Assembly (NCBI GenBank): GCA_019359375.1
Contig: JAHHHL010000006.1
Location: 62,001 to 126,000, forward strand
Source of the DNA: Lyngbya sp. HA4199-MV5
GTDB lineage: Bacteria; Cyanobacteriota; Cyanobacteriia; Leptolyngbyales; Leptolyngbyaceae
Reading direction: 5' to 3'
Length of the DNA stretch: 64,000 bases
In this document: one piece after another, positions 56,417-64,000 of the stretch
How positions within the stretch are numbered: position 1 is the stretch's first letter
Layout of the letters: every line of letters starts with the position of its first letter
Made by a program: the position numbers and the translations under genes
Notes under the pieces: generated by a model
What the model saw: the letters and a program-made list of their open reading frames with translations, nothing else
Told to the model about the DNA's origin: nothing
The model's database searches: none

Positions 56417-56821
56417 ATGATGTCGTTACCCTTCAAAACAGGCGTGGAAGAATATGCTCGTCAATGTACCTTACAGCGACGGCACTATGAGAACTGTCGT
56501 CAACAAACTCGGCAGAGTGAATCACCTGGCAACGCAACACACACCTGGACGATCGCTCAAACGATTGCCGCGAGAGACGCTGCTCCAACAAATCATTCAA
56601 ATCACTGCACAGAACGACCCACGCAGAGCTGCATGCTTGATCTCTTAGAATTACCGGTTGATTCACTAGCCTGGGAAGACTCTAGTGCCGTGCCAGATGA
56701 GACGGAGGCGGCAGAGCTTGAAGCCTATCAATGGCCAGACGATCGCTCATCAAACGCTCATCAAGCAGTCATTAACTTAGCTGGAAAAGGTTCTCATTCT
56801 GTCAGTTATGGAGCACCCTAA
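56417..56821 (+). CDS. Hypothetical protein; coding frame uncertain
   Basis: The 134-residue frame begins MMSLPFKTGVEEYARQC with a good AGAGGA ribosome site. Its centre (RQQTRQSESPGNATHTW ...) looks like a shadow, however, while the +2 frame (56454-56648) reads smoothly: VPYSDGTMRTVVNKLGRVNH..., LPRETLLQQIIQITAQND. The first frame again looks natural after ~56640 (LLELPVDSLAWEDSS). Two compensating frameshifts in one gene, or two overlapping genes, would explain this. No family was recognised. The product is hydrophilic with no signal peptide. Confidence 0.45.
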   Translation: MMSLPFKTGVEEYARQCTLQRRHYENCRQQTRQSESPGNATHTWTIAQTIAARDAAPTNHSNHCTERPTQSCMLDLLELPVDSLAWEDSSAVPDETEAAELEAYQWPDDRSSNAHQAVINLAGKGSHSVSYGAP

Positions 56822-57010
56822 CTGAGTGACGCTTTGAACGGATTGAGAGCATGACAAGAGACCTTCTCTTCATGCACAATTGCGCTTTTCAAACGATCGC
56901 CAATGAGACAACAGGCACCCATTCATTCTGCCGTTGCGTTGGGTTGAACTGTAGTTTCAGATACAAAGTCAGTCTCTTACTTGCGGCTCAATAGAAAAGG
57001 ACGCTTTGTA

Positions 57011-57014
57011 GAGG
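57011..57014 (+). promoter_or_regulatory. Ribosome binding site deciding the GTG start of the GAF-LuxR gene
   Basis: GAGG lies six nucleotides before GTG 57021. A TTG directly adjacent at 57015 is too close to the site to be used. Confidence 0.6.
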
Positions 57015-57020
57015 TTGCTC

Positions 57021-58487
57021 GTGCCTGAGCCGACTTCTGGCTTTTTGAACTCTACTCGGCTGCTATTTGATTTGCAGCGAGGCAATGAAATTGCCCGCAG
57101 TCTCAGTGGTTGCTTAGAGCCAGAAGCGATCGCGCGTCGAGTCACAGAGGGCATGGTGGCAGAATTTGGCTGCACATTTGCCCGTATCTGGCTGGTCGAG
57201 CCTGACCGCACCACTCTCAAACTGGTGGCATCCTCTGGCATGTACACCCGCATTGATGGCTCCTTTGCCAGTGTGCCGATGGGAGCTTTCAAGGTCGGCA
57301 AAATTGCTCAGAATGGCATTCCGTTTTTGAGCAATGCTCTGGCAGATGAAACGTGGGTGCGCGATCGTGAATGGGCGATCGCAAATGGTATTCGTGGCTT
57401 CGCGGGCTATCCCTTAACAGCGGGTGGCGATGTGGTGGGGGTGCTGGCAGTATTCAGTCGTCAGCCGATGGCACCCGAATTTCTAGAAGTATTACAAAGC
57501 CTTTGTGCGACAGTGACGATCGCCCTGGAAATCGCACTCCAGCACCAGCAAGAAAAGCAGGTATGGCTTCAGGAAAAGCAAGCATGGCAAGCCTCACCTC
57601 AGCTCAATGCGAACCAGAGTCCATTATCTGAGCAACTCGCCAGTATTCTTGCTAATGTACGCCCTACTCTCGTTGGCACTGAAATTCCGTTATCAGTATC
57701 TCTTACTTGCTTGTTTTTACGGGCAGCAGAAATTCTGCGCGACATGCAATGCCTATACTGTCGCCTCACCTACGGCACTGCATCCATTTCTCTGGAAGCA
57801 ATGACATCGTCCTGGTTGCCCAATGCTTTAGACCGCAGTTATCCCAGTCCCTCGCCCTTGAGCGAACTATTGTTTGCCGTGACGTGCCTGGGGGGGCGTT
57901 TGCAAAGCGACGCTGGGGTGGATCAACGTGCCGTCCAGGTGTTGCTAACCGTTCCCTATCCAGGCTGCGTATTGGGACCACGTCTACATGTCCAGTGCGG
58001 CTTGCCTGTTCTACAGATGGCGTTTACGCACCTCGCCTATCTGGCTGGCTTAACGCTTTGCGAGACGGCAACCGATGTAACTGTGCCTATTCTCACCGAT
58101 ACATCTGCTTCTGTAGAATCGCTTAGTCCGCTTTTATGGGTAGAGACGCAAACTCAACCCATGCCAAAGCAGGCAAGAGCAAAGCTGAACCTATCGATCG
58201 TGCCTGCCCAATTGCGTGCGGCGGTCGAAGCCGTGATTCGGGGCGAAACCTGGGGCTTTGACCAAAAAGCGGAAACTGACACAAAGCAACTTTCAGAGCG
58301 TGAGCAAGAAATTATGGCGTTGCTGGCGCAGGGGCTACGCGATCGTGACATTGCGCTCACCTTGCATATCAGCGATCGTACGGTCAAGTTCCACATCAAC
58401 AATATTCTGGCAAAACTTAACGCCAAGACCCGCTTTCAGGCACTTTATCAGGTGACACGGAATGGATGGATTCATCTGAGGGGATGA
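57021..58487 (+). CDS. GAF-domain LuxR-family transcriptional regulator
   Basis: About 488 residues. A GAF domain at roughly 20-170 (RRVTEGMVAEFGCTFARIWL, GFAGYPLTAGGDVVGVLAVF, in parts), a central part with no recognised fold (about 190-380), and a LuxR-type helix-turn-helix at the C-terminus: LSEREQEIMALLAQGLRDRD and HISDRTVKFHINNILAKLNA. It lacks a receiver domain, so the GAF domain is probably the ligand sensor. It may regulate in response to a small molecule or redox signal. It diverges from no regulated gene and stands alone; an STRR tract follows. Confidence 0.9.
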   Translation: MPEPTSGFLNSTRLLFDLQRGNEIARSLSGCLEPEAIARRVTEGMVAEFGCTFARIWLVEPDRTTLKLVASSGMYTRIDGSFASVPMGAFKVGKIAQNGIPFLSNALADETWVRDREWAIANGIRGFAGYPLTAGGDVVGVLAVFSRQPMAPEFLEVLQSLCATVTIALEIALQHQQEKQVWLQEKQAWQASPQLNANQSPLSEQLASILANVRPTLVGTEIPLSVSLTCLFLRAAEILRDMQCLYCRLTYGTASISLEAMTSSWLPNALDRSYPSPSPLSELLFAVTCLGGRLQSDAGVDQRAVQVLLTVPYPGCVLGPRLHVQCGLPVLQMAFTHLAYLAGLTLCETATDVTVPILTDTSASVESLSPLLWVETQTQPMPKQARAKLNLSIVPAQLRAAVEAVIRGETWGFDQKAETDTKQLSEREQEIMALLAQGLRDRDIALTLHISDRTVKFHINNILAKLNAKTRFQALYQVTRNGWIHLRG

Positions 58488-58489
58488 AG

Positions 58490-58680
58490 AGTGAGAGGAG
58501 TGAGGAGTAAGGAGTGAGGGGAATAGGGGAAGCAGGGGGCAGGGGAGCAAGGGGCGAATTTCCATCCTTCATCCTCACCCCTTACTCCTGGCGCTCAGTT
58601 TTTTATCCTTCATCCTTCATCCTTCATCCCTCATCCCTCATCTCGACTCCCGACTCCCGACTCCTCAGTCTCATTTGAGT
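58490..58680. repeat. STRR cluster between the LuxR regulator and the CHASE2 kinase gene
   Basis: GAGTGAGGAGTAAGGAGTGA, GGGGAAGCAGGGGGCAGGGG, CCTTCATCCTTCATCCTTCA and GACTCCCGACTCCCGACTCC. The pyrimidine tracts continue into the coding end of the kinase (residues ETEESGVGSRDEG). The opposed purine and pyrimidine arms can pair between the convergent transcripts. Confidence 0.75.
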
Positions 58681-60994
58681 TGGCTGCATACTTCAGCGGT
58701 AGCTGAACTGTAAAGGTCGTTGTTCCAGAACCGCTGTTGACTAAAATTTTGCCGCCCAAATAGTCCACTAAGCGGCTAACTAGAGCTAACCCTAGCCCGG
58801 TGCCACCACGCTTCCAGGGATCAGCCTGGGGCACACGATAAAACTTCTCAAAAATGCGGGGGAGTTCTGATGCTGGAATTTCGGTGCCAGAGTTTTTCAC
58901 GACCAGTTCAACATGGGGAGGTGCCCAATTGACTGCCACGCTAATCGCACCTTCTGGCGGTGTGTACTTGCAGGCATTGTTCACTAGCTCGACCACAATC
59001 CGTTCTAAGCTCGGCTGGTCTGATATCAGTACGGGGAGTTGCAGCGGCAGGTCGATCGACAACCGTTGACGTTGCGTTTCAGCCCGCTCTGAAAATGCTT
59101 GAATGATGGGTGGCAACCAATCGTTGAGGTTAATGGTTTCGGGCGCATAGCTTTGAGCACCCGCCTCCAGCCGTTGTAGGTCGAGCAGATCATTGATGAG
59201 ATTGGTTTCACGGGTGCATTCGTGCTGCAAGATTTTTAGATAATGCGCGGTAGAGGCTTCAGAGCGAGCGACTTTGAGCAATTCGATCGCCATTTTGATG
59301 TTTGTCATCGGCGATCGCAGTTCATGCGAAACGGTACTCAAGAAGTCGTCTTTGAGCTGTGACAATCGCTGAAGTTCGTTAACCTGTTGTTCCAGGGTGG
59401 CTTCAACCTGCTTGCGAGGTGTGATGTCTTCCAGAACCAGCAGAAAGCCATCTGGCTGAAGTGAGCTATCCGTTGGCACCTGTTGCTGATAGGTCAATGG
59501 TTCTAGCTGTAGCTCAAACCAGCGATCGCCCTGCTTTAACTCATTGGGGGGTACGGGCATTTGCTGCCTCAAGGTTTGCAAGACAGACTGCCACTGCTCG
59601 GCGCTGATCCACGATGGCACCAGATGCTGACTTAAATGGCTACCGATCGTTACCTGTAACCACTGGGTTGCCATTGGGTTGCAAAACCACACAAACCCAT
59701 CCAAATCAGCAGCCAGTAACCCGATCGGTAGGCTCCGGGCGATCGCAGCTTGAGCCGATTGGGAGCGGGCAAACTGTTCTGCTAGCGTTGTCATGCGGGT
59801 GACACTTTGCACCAGCCCCGCTTTTTGGCATGGGGTAGTCGTTTTGTATGCGATCGACTCTAGCTGTAACGTTGGAATCAGATCGCCTTGATGGTGCTTC
59901 CAGAGACGCTGCACTTGCAGTTGTAAGAGGGTTGCCAGTCGCATTCGATCGCTGATGCTGACTGCGAGCGTGGTCAAGCTCGCCAAGCCCAACGGCAGAG
60001 CGATAGGCACCCAATAGCCCAGCTTAAATAGCAGCAAACTTGTCCCTCCCCAGCCCAGGCACAGCCCCAGAAAAATGAGAAGCTGAAATAACTCTCGGCG
60101 ACCGCTCAGCAGCCAACTCAGCCCAGGTCCCGCCAAACCCAGTAGCAGCAACGACCAGACAAATGAAGCGGGTTGCAGTGCATTTTGCTGCAACAGATTA
60201 TTGGCAACAGCCGCATTGAGGTACACGCCGCCGATCGGTGGATTGCGATTGAAGGGAGTCACTAACGGATCAATGCCCGCAGCCGTTACACCCACCAGAA
60301 CAAGTTTGTTTTGTAGCGCTTGCGCTGGTATTCGCCCCTGTACCACGTCGCTAAATGAGTATTGCTGTAAGTGTTGAGCCTGTCCCGCCCAATTGAGCCA
60401 CAGGCGTTGGTCTGTTTTGGGTAAAGGTACGGCAGCCTGAGTCAGCGTATAGGCTTCTAAAGTTGCTAAGCCGAGCGTTGGTATGCCTTGGTTGTACAAA
60501 TCAACATGACGCACAAGACCATCCGCATCGGACTGAATGAAAATATGCCCGGTGGCGATCGCGGCATTCTGTAAAGCTGGTACAGGCTTGAGCGGTAGCC
60601 CGGTACTATCACGCGCTTGCGCCAGCACCACACGACCAGACTGAGCGATCGCCTGAGCGAGTTCGGCATCTTCCGGGCTAGGCTCAGACCAGATCAGATC
60701 GATCGCGATGACACTCGGTGCGACCGAATTGTTTTTTGACAAGACATTCAGTAACTTCACGTACTGGTTGCGTGACCACGGAAACCGACCCAGTTGATTG
60801 ATGCTGGCGTCGTCAATCGCAATGAGCACCAGACGATCGTCCCACGGCTGCTCTCCTCTTAACCGAAACAAAACGCTGTAAGCCAGTTGCTCTAGGGGTT
60901 GTAGCGCTCCCAAAGCTAACAAGCCAGCAAAAGCAAGGGTCGTTAAACTACCCGGAAGCAATCGCCAACCATACTTAGTGAAGCGCCAGTGCAT
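58631..60994 (-). CDS. CHASE2-domain sensor histidine kinase
   Basis: 787 residues. N-terminal membrane anchor (about 12-32), an extracytoplasmic CHASE2 domain (about 35-275: IAIDDASINQLGRFPWSR, GVYLNAAVANNLL), three membrane helices (about 276-350), a PAS-like domain (about 415-530), a HisKA box with phospho-acceptor His557 in FLSTVSHELRSPMTN, and HATPase_c (NNACKYTPP N box, IFEKFYRV F box, GTGLGLALVS G2 box). An envelope-sensing kinase without an adjacent response regulator. Overlaps the upstream FecR gene by 20 bp, so they are co-translated. The last ~13 residues come from an STRR tract. Confidence 0.93.
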   Translation of the reverse strand: MHWRFTKYGWRLLPGSLTTLAFAGLLALGALQPLEQLAYSVLFRLRGEQPWDDRLVLIAIDDASINQLGRFPWSRNQYVKLLNVLSKNNSVAPSVIAIDLIWSEPSPEDAELAQAIAQSGRVVLAQARDSTGLPLKPVPALQNAAIATGHIFIQSDADGLVRHVDLYNQGIPTLGLATLEAYTLTQAAVPLPKTDQRLWLNWAGQAQHLQQYSFSDVVQGRIPAQALQNKLVLVGVTAAGIDPLVTPFNRNPPIGGVYLNAAVANNLLQQNALQPASFVWSLLLLGLAGPGLSWLLSGRRELFQLLIFLGLCLGWGGTSLLLFKLGYWVPIALPLGLASLTTLAVSISDRMRLATLLQLQVQRLWKHHQGDLIPTLQLESIAYKTTTPCQKAGLVQSVTRMTTLAEQFARSQSAQAAIARSLPIGLLAADLDGFVWFCNPMATQWLQVTIGSHLSQHLVPSWISAEQWQSVLQTLRQQMPVPPNELKQGDRWFELQLEPLTYQQQVPTDSSLQPDGFLLVLEDITPRKQVEATLEQQVNELQRLSQLKDDFLSTVSHELRSPMTNIKMAIELLKVARSEASTAHYLKILQHECTRETNLINDLLDLQRLEAGAQSYAPETINLNDWLPPIIQAFSERAETQRQRLSIDLPLQLPVLISDQPSLERIVVELVNNACKYTPPEGAISVAVNWAPPHVELVVKNSGTEIPASELPRIFEKFYRVPQADPWKRGGTGLGLALVSRLVDYLGGKILVNSGSGTTTFTVQLPLKYAANSNETEESGVGSRDEG

Positions 60995-61826
60995 ACGTTT
61001 TTTGTCTTCCTAGCGGTGTCGTAACGACTACCTGCATTCTCAGGTAAGATGGCACTAGCTGCAAGTCAGTGGCGAATCTTCCCTCACGATCGGTCACTTG
61101 CGGGTTGCCATCAACCAGCACGCTATTCACTGGATCAACTCGTCCCAAAAGCCGCACCTTGCGCACGCCCCGCTCAATTCGTTTCTCAAAGTTGTATTGC
61201 AGGCTGGTGTCGTTCGTCCAACGCACCGGGGTAGAAGGTGGTTCTCCAGGCAACGTGAAATTCTGAAACCCTCCTCTCACATTAACAGACTGTTTCTGTG
61301 CTGAGCTGATGACGGCTCCTTCACGCACTGCCAGCCCCGTTTTACCATTTGGCTGTACTGCTACGCCAAACACGGTACCGCGCACCCCGCTTAAGCCGAC
61401 AGGTGTTTGAACCTCAAGCTCCGACCCCTGATGGGTAAAGCGACGCACGCGTAGGCGAGCATTGCCTGCGAGCACGTCTAAGCGTGTAATCCGACCGTTA
61501 TCAGGAGCAACAGACAAGGCTCGCACTCGCAACGTTGTTTGTTCTGACAGTTCAATAACCCCCACACCTGTATCAACAATGAGCGTCGCCCCAGACTTTT
61601 TGCCCGTTGTAATGGTGTCACCCACTGCTTGCAGGCGATCGCCTGCTTGTGCCGCACGGCGGTTATCATTGTGTGCAATTGTGACTTCATTCGTCACCTG
61701 ACGCACTTGAAGCCATCGATCGACCCGCACTTGTATGGACTGCTGAGCCACGCTTTGAGCTACAAGCATAGATAACAGGATGGTTGCAACAACCATCATC
61801 CCAATCAGTGCAGCCTGACGCTTCAT
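60975..61826 (-). CDS. FecR-domain periplasmic protein
   Basis: 283 residues. N-terminal signal or membrane segment AALIGMMVVATILLSMLVAQ, then a FecR domain (about 45-170: AGDRLQAVGDTITTGKKSGATL, VGLSGVRGTVFGVAVQPNG, in parts) and a C-terminal beta-rich part (RVDPVNSVLVDGNPQVTDREG). The N-terminal TM is followed by periplasmic sequence. FecR domains next to CHASE2 kinases are a frequent cyanobacterial pair. Here the genes overlap by 20 bp, and I infer a shared sensor complex. Ligand unknown. Confidence 0.87.
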   Translation of the reverse strand: MKRQAALIGMMVVATILLSMLVAQSVAQQSIQVRVDRWLQVRQVTNEVTIAHNDNRRAAQAGDRLQAVGDTITTGKKSGATLIVDTGVGVIELSEQTTLRVRALSVAPDNGRITRLDVLAGNARLRVRRFTHQGSELEVQTPVGLSGVRGTVFGVAVQPNGKTGLAVREGAVISSAQKQSVNVRGGFQNFTLPGEPPSTPVRWTNDTSLQYNFEKRIERGVRKVRLLGRVDPVNSVLVDGNPQVTDREGRFATDLQLVPSYLRMQVVVTTPLGRQKTYALALH

Positions 61827-61959
61827 GCAAGCCTCTTTTGCTAATAGTCTAAAAATTGCCAGTAATCTGTAACTGCGTATGATAATGGATGCCTATACCG
61901 CTGAATAAATTATACTTTGACCGTTAAATAACAGGCTTAAAGATGGCAAGGCACATGCT

Positions 61960-62015
61960 CTTCTTGAAAACAAGAGCTTGAAAACAGGAGCTTGAAAACA
62001 AGAGCTTGAGAACAA
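61960..62015. repeat. 14-bp tandem repeat, four units
   Basis: Four units of GAGCTTGAAAACAA (the first reads CTTCTTGAAAACAA and the last has GAGAACAA) lie in direct array upstream of the FecR gene. Not a multiple of three and non-coding. Confidence 0.75.
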
Positions 62016-62062
62016 AGAGTAATCAGCAAACGCGTCGTATGCTTTCTATTGATGCTTCAACT

Positions 62063-62192
62063 TACAGCGGTTTTCATATGGGTTAGCCACAGTGCGTGCG
62101 CGAAGCGAGGCTTTGCACTTACATCTTGCTCGCGTCCGTGAGCGAGACGCGCACACTCTTTGATGTGGCTTATGCAAACGAAAATTGCTGTA
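62063..62192. mobile_element. MITE-B, 130 bp with terminal inverted repeats
   Basis: Starts TACAGCGGTTTTCATATGGG and ends ATGCAAACGAAAATTGCTGTA in the opposite sense: about 29-bp inverted ends of the type TACAGC..TTTTC....AGCCACA. TA stands at both outer ends, as expected for elements mobilised by IS630/Tc1-mariner transposases. The interior is G+C-rich (GCGTGCGCGAAGCGAGGC, CGTCCGTGAGCGAGACGC) and non-coding. Confidence 0.7.
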
Positions 62193-62431
62193 TGTGTATG
62201 TTCAAAAATGTATGCCTGATCCTACAAGCTCACCCCTTGCTCATTCCCTCAACGCACTGGTACACCAAAAACCCTCCTCGTTGAGAGAAGGGCTGAGGTA
62301 GGACCATGAAGTGCGTTGAAACAAAACGTGCATCGGAACAAGCGTCAAGGATGGTTAACTGCCACATCACTGGGCGCTTTGGTGCTGCGTAGCGTTTGAA
62401 ATCATGGCGAGAGCCTGCGATCGCTACCTAA

Positions 62432-62572
62432 CTAACGGGCTCCACGCTTGTGTAAGGACGCAAGAAGCTGTGGACGCACCTGCTTTGCCCACAGGTCAAA
62501 ATTAAACTCATTTGCATTGCTGCCAACGGGTTCAGCAGTCTTCTTTTGTTCGTTCTCAGCTTTACTTTTCAT
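62432..62572 (-). CDS. Small protein of 46 residues, previously easy to miss
   Basis: Frame ATG AAA AGT ... to TAG gives a hydrophilic N-terminus (MKSKAENEQKKTAEPVGSNA) and the end FNFDLWAKQVRPQLLASLHK, followed by RGAR. The second part looks like an amphipathic helix with the kind of conservation I associate with short cyanobacterial proteins (a LWAKQVRPQL pattern). GGGAA precedes the ATG by about 5 nt. Alone on the minus strand, between a MITE and aroK. Function unknown. Confidence 0.5.
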   Translation of the reverse strand: MKSKAENEQKKTAEPVGSNANEFNFDLWAKQVRPQLLASLHKRGAR

Positions 62573-62980
62573 ACAGTTCCCAAGTGTCTCTCTAAGTTAC
62601 TCTGAAGCAAAACAGGGGTAAGAGTCTACGCCCTGGGGCATAATTTGTGCCAAACCATGCAACCAACGCAATTGCTCAATGTCCTTTGCGCATACCGTCC
62701 GTCAGAACAGGCAACGGTGTTGCATCTAATCAAAGCTTGACCTGCGGCTGCACGCTACTAACGGCTTTCGGGAGTAGGGTTCTGTGGCATCAACTACAGA
62801 ATCATTTTAAAGGCTGGAGCCTGAGCTATGGTTAAGCTTTGGTGAATGTTCAGCGAATCTAGAATGCCCCTCATCAGTCATAAAACCCCATCTCTCAAAG
62901 AAATGTTTTCAGCTCCCTCTGGAGTGACTGACAACCTTAAGGGGAAGTCCATCACAATGAATTTAGTCCCTGTGTAAGGA

Positions 62981-63517
62981 TTAGCTGGTTTTAAGCACCT
63001 GTTTAATTTGCTCGATCGTCCGTTCTGTAACTTGCTCTGGCGTTTCATCTTCATGCTGACGAATGCACACATCTGCTTGCGCGTAGAGAGACTGCCGCTG
63101 CTCAAGAAGCAACTGGAGCTTAGCTGCTGGGTCGGTATCTTGGAGTAAAGGGCGCGTCTGATCTGTCTGTAACCGCATGTGGAGTTGCGCGACTGGAACA
63201 TCAAGCCACACAACAATGCCGTGACGCAGATAGCCCCAGTTTTCGCGCTTGAGGACAATACCACCACCTGTTGCGATCGCGGATCGTGTATAGGCTGATA
63301 ACTCTGCCAAAACCTGACTTTCGAGGGTGCGAAAGGCTTCTTCTCCTGACTGTGCAAACAGGTCACGAATCGACAGTCCGGCGACGCGCTCAATGATCTG
63401 ATCAGTATCAAAAAAGCGGTAGTGGAGCCTTGCTGCCAAATGTTGCCCGATCGTGGTCTTCCCTGCCCCCATCATGCCAATGAGGTAAAGGTTCGTACCT
63501 TTTAAGAAATCACTCAC
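62981..63517 (-). CDS. aroK: Shikimate kinase
   Basis: Phosphorylates shikimate in the chorismate pathway. 178 residues from the GTG at 63517 (MSDFLKGTNLYLIGMMGAGKTT); an upstream ATG at 63571 would give 196 residues with an extra basic N-terminus. Walker A GMMGAGKTT (about 14-22), the DTD motif in FFDTDQIIE, and the shikimate-binding ATGGGIVL are present. A LID region TRPLLQD follows. Divergent from the gene at the right edge. Confidence 0.93.
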   Translation of the reverse strand: MSDFLKGTNLYLIGMMGAGKTTIGQHLAARLHYRFFDTDQIIERVAGLSIRDLFAQSGEEAFRTLESQVLAELSAYTRSAIATGGGIVLKRENWGYLRHGIVVWLDVPVAQLHMRLQTDQTRPLLQDTDPAAKLQLLLEQRQSLYAQADVCIRQHEDETPEQVTERTIEQIKQVLKTS

Positions 63518-63685
63518 ACGCCAACGCCCAAGCCAAATTGCTTTTGTCAGAATACCGCGATCGCGCTCCACCTGGCACCCGCCACCTCAGCGCTTCACCA
63601 TCTAACTCCTGCGGCTCGCTTCCCCTGATCCCTCTGCTTCTCTAGCCCAACCTCTGCCTCCTTCCACCCTACAGCCTTCGTTCCT

Positions 63686-64000
63686 ATGCGACCACTCACC
63701 TCTGCACAGCGTCAGCATCTCTATGTTGAAGCCGCCGCTCGAACAGGAATCCATCAAGCCATCCTTGCAGCGCTCTACCAGGTGCAAGCGAAACCAGCCC
63801 TCACAGAGGGTGAAAGCGGTTTGGGCATTGCTCCTGCAAACCAGATTGTTTTGGAGCAGGTTGATACCTTCCCAGCCCAAGTGAACTACGCAGCCCACAC
63901 CATTCGTAGCCTGATCCATCACCTGACGGATGAAGGCTGGCAAAGTGCAGAGCTGTGGCATGTAGAGCAAGGACGCTACACAAACAGGTTTGTACAGGCG
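63686..64000 (+). CDS. Partial conserved protein at the right edge
   Basis: An open frame from ATG 63686 runs off the window. It reads MRPLTSAQRQHLYVEAAART, GIHQAILAALYQVQAKPALT, EGESGLGIAPANQIVLEQVD and on to EQGRYTNRFVQA. Codon use and residue pattern look coding (a lysozyme-like or peptidoglycan-related start is possible: LTSAQRQ..., GIAPANQI). I am not certain of the family. At least 105 residues are visible. Divergent from aroK with ~170 bp between. Confidence 0.75.
   Translation, partial: MRPLTSAQRQHLYVEAAARTGIHQAILAALYQVQAKPALTEGESGLGIAPANQIVLEQVDTFPAQVNYAAHTIRSLIHHLTDEGWQSAELWHVEQGRYTNRFVQA

Larger units (their letters stand above)
61827..62980. other. Long region between fecR and aroK
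   Basis: About 1.15 kb containing a 14-bp tandem repeat (61960-62015), a MITE-like element (62063-62192) and a 46-codon minus-strand reading frame (62432-62572). The rest (62193-62431 and 62573-62980) has no clear feature. A frame near 62657-62740 (QLLNVLCAYRPSEQATVLHL) looks coding-like but stops quickly and may be a gene relic. Confidence 0.55.

Noticed and set aside
62657..62800. A coding-like stretch QLLNVLCAYRPSEQATVLHL
   Set aside because: It meets a stop after 27 codons, and continuation in other frames is not convincing. At most a gene relic.
63602..63970. A 122-codon minus-strand frame at the right edge
   Set aside because: It is opposite the open frame from 63686, which has the more protein-like composition and runs off the window.

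Overview
The window looks like chromosomal DNA of a cyanobacterium, most likely a filamentous one. The evidence is the dense GCGATCGC (HIP1) octamers, short tandem repeats of the STRR type between genes, and cyanobacterial gene neighbourhoods: tig-clpP-clpX; rne-rnhB-pheA; asd-dapA-rnj; the str operon followed by rpsJ; ferredoxin-type glutamate synthase; and a FecR/CHASE2-kinase pair. The genus cannot be fixed from the sequence. I saw no rRNA, tRNA or CRISPR array.

Layout. 0-5 kb: a C39-like peptidase and a B12-dependent ribonucleotide reductase interrupted by a 407-residue intein with a LAGLIDADG endonuclease. 4.8-11 kb: an accessory stretch with an MNT/HEPN pair, a coiled-coil protein, a 1 kb gene-poor zone with a 21-bp minisatellite, a membrane-anchored TIR-coiled coil-WD40 protein, a small protein plus HNH nuclease, a VapBC pair whose toxin carries an in-frame TGA, and an orphan antitoxin. 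11-19.5 kb: core genes (RNase J, DapA, Asd, trigger factor, ClpP, ClpX). 19.5-31 kb: an alpha/beta hydrolase, PheA, a DUF1997 protein, RNase HII, RNase E, a B12-binding/radical SAM/DUF2344 protein, a STAS protein and a LON-domain protein. 30.6-35.6 kb: rpsL-rpsG-fusA-tuf-rpsJ on the minus strand. 35.7-44.2 kb: an IscA-like protein, a cupin, a phosphodiester glycosidase with an AMIN-like region, and GlsF. 44.5-47.8 kb: a ParDE/RelE-type pair, small proteins, a rhodanese and an AT-hook-like protein. 47.9-53.3 kb: a ribose-type ABC importer (rbsB-rbsA-rbsC) divergent from ribokinase. 53.3-64 kb: a transposase relic, a YdcZ-type membrane protein, a DppB-type permease, a GAF-LuxR regulator, a CHASE2 histidine kinase with FecR, shikimate kinase, and a gene cut by the right edge.

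Functional links. Asd and DapA carry out successive steps towards lysine and diaminopimelate. Trigger factor, ClpP and ClpX cover folding and proteolysis. RNase J, RNase E and RNase HII sit within 14 kb of each other. PheA and AroK serve aromatic amino-acid synthesis. RbsBAC and RbsK import and phosphorylate a pentose, probably ribose. FecR and the CHASE2 kinase overlap and probably form one envelope-sensing unit.

The main non-genic signals are two MITE-like families (three copies of a ~128-bp element and one 130-bp element), a 28-bp palindrome in three copies, a paired-palindrome element in two copies, and STRR tracts that have become the 3' ends, and in one case an internal segment, of coding regions. 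The intein, the TIR-WD40 protein and the nonsense-bearing VapC are the most notable gene-level findings. I found no multi-gene system that I can confidently call new.
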